A stretch of 64,000 nt of DNA, taken from Sulfitobacter geojensis (GTDB taxonomy: Bacteria; Pseudomonadota; Alphaproteobacteria; Rhodobacterales; Rhodobacteraceae). Each line of letters begins with the position of its first letter. The stretch's first letter is position 1. The translations under genes were made by a program, and so were the position numbers. Positions 63,366-64,000 of this stretch are shown piece by piece. The stretch spans positions 2,914,001 to 2,978,000 of the forward strand of contig NZ_JASE01000005.1 of the NCBI RefSeq assembly GCF_000622325.1, read 5' to 3'. The notes below the pieces were generated by a model. The model was given only the letters and a program-made list of their open reading frames with translations. It was not told where the DNA came from and made no database searches.

Positions 63366-64000
63366 CTACGGCTCGCGAAACGCCTCTTTGCTTTTGTACA
63401 AAGGCTTCAGCAAATACTGCAAAACCGTCTTGGCTCCCGTGTGCAACTCCACACTTGCCTGCATCCCCGGTCTGATCCGCAGGGACGCCTGACGTTCGGT
63501 CAGATGCTCCGTATCCACCTGCAAGGTCACCTTGTAATGCGGATTGCCATCCGCCTCCCGCGCGTGTTCGTCCTTGAAGGTGTCGGCAGAAATCAACGTC
63601 ACCTTGCCCTTCAACGTGCCAAAAATCGTGTAATCATAGGCCGAGAGCTTCACCGTCGCGTCCTGCCCCGGACGCACACCCGCGATGTCCTCGGGTTTGA
63701 CGCGCGCTTCGACAAACAATTCCTCGCCCAGCGGGATAATCTGCAAAATCTCCTCACCGGGGCGCACGACGCCGCCAATTGTGGTCACAGACAGGTTGTT
63801 CACAATGCCGCGCATCGGGCTGACCAGAACCGTGCGGTTTAACTGGTCTGTGCTGGCCTTCAGGTTCTGGCGCAAAGTCGCCAGTTCTTTCAACACATCG
63901 GAATATTCCTGCGCCCTTTCCAGCTCGGTCTGGGTCGTTACCTCATCATAGCGTATTTGGGCATCCGCATAGGATTTGCGCGCCCGTGTGGCCTCGATCA
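63366..64000 (-). CDS. type I secretion membrane-fusion protein (HlyD family), C-terminal part
   Basis: About 210 C-terminal residues of a periplasmic adaptor that connects an ABC exporter to an outer-membrane channel; the N-terminus lies beyond the right edge. The visible part has a coiled-coil end, a lipoyl/barrel-sandwich half with VLVSPMRGIVNNLSVTTIGGVVRPG, and the beta-barrel region VKPEDIAGVRPGQDATVKLSAY. The C-terminus ends KPLYKSKEAFREP. The secreted substrate is probably a repeat-rich protein encoded beyond the window. A 96-bp spacer divides it from the convergent dtd gene. Confidence 0.9.
   Translation of the reverse strand, partial: IEATRARKSYADAQIRYDEVTTQTELERAQEYSDVLKELATLRQNLKASTDQLNRTVLVSPMRGIVNNLSVTTIGGVVRPGEEILQIIPLGEELFVEARVKPEDIAGVRPGQDATVKLSAYDYTIFGTLKGKVTLISADTFKDEHAREADGNPHYKVTLQVDTEHLTERQASLRIRPGMQASVELHTGAKTVLQYLLKPLYKSKEAFREP

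Noticed and set aside
1-64000. CRISPR arrays, tRNA genes, insertion sequences or prophage
   Set aside because: No regularly spaced repeats, cloverleaf-like T-arm strings, transposase or phage structural genes were seen on reading both strands.

Overview
The window is an ordinary chromosomal stretch of a marine alphaproteobacterium of the Roseobacter group (Rhodobacteraceae). Pointers are the high-GC codon use, a propionyl-CoA carboxylase locus with its own ScfR-type regulator (PccR), a betICBA choline/choline-O-sulfate operon, many small lipoproteins and DUF families typical of that group, and a type A RNase P RNA. I cannot fix the genus from sequence alone. I see no phage, transposon, integron, CRISPR array, tRNA or rRNA.

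Layout. 1-6.2 kb: start of pepT (minus), then an AI-2E family permease, a DnaA-regulator Hda homologue, and polyphosphate kinase plus exopolyphosphatase (plus). 6.2-9.0 kb: a minus run with a small secreted protein, an EEP-fold phosphohydrolase coupled to a TerB/J-domain co-chaperone, and a VOC protein. 9.0-21.8 kb: propionate/methylmalonyl-CoA block: methylmalonyl-CoA mutase, a sulfotransferase-like protein, pccA and pccB separated by several small ORFs, a Bcr/CflA-type exporter divergent from pccB, and pccR. TTTGCAAA-type sites lie between pccB and the exporter and in front of pccR. 21.8-28.1 kb: a thermonuclease and the betI-betC-betB-betA operon. 28.1-31.0 kb: EamA permease, LysE-type exporter with a divergent LysR regulator, and a small 80-aa protein. 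31.0-42.9 kb: YebC, two convergent SLC13 permeases, EamA permease, YmdB-type phosphoesterase, an orphan Lys-rich helical protein, 5-formyl-THF cyclo-ligase coupled to MgtE, and guanine and 8-oxoguanine deaminases tail to tail. 43.0-54.2 kb: HisN-like phosphatase, XRE and LysR regulators, DUF1127, Bax-inhibitor-1 protein, DUF1272, L33, SDR, RNase P RNA, amidase, an excalibur-type lipoprotein, GatA/GatC, UPF0173 hydrolase, TadA and an RsuA/RluB pseudouridine synthase.

54.4-63.3 kb is an unbroken plus-strand run: TerC, a tiny membrane protein, XpaC-like, TelA, DUF2927 lipoprotein, a membrane protein, an SPFH protein ending in a GYF_2 domain, cytochrome b561-like, a double zinc-ribbon membrane protein, nitroreductase and Dtd. 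The window closes inside a type I secretion HlyD gene (minus).

The most interesting locus is this last run. It combines Ter/Tel-type stress proteins with an SPFH protein and a double zinc-ribbon tail-anchored protein whose architecture recalls the YdjI/YdjG partners of PspA in Bacillus. That reading is inference. Features not obvious from long open frames are rpmG (55 aa), a 48-aa lipoprotein between pccB and pccA, rnpB, and a dispersed element of up to about 32 bp found at three gene 3' ends.
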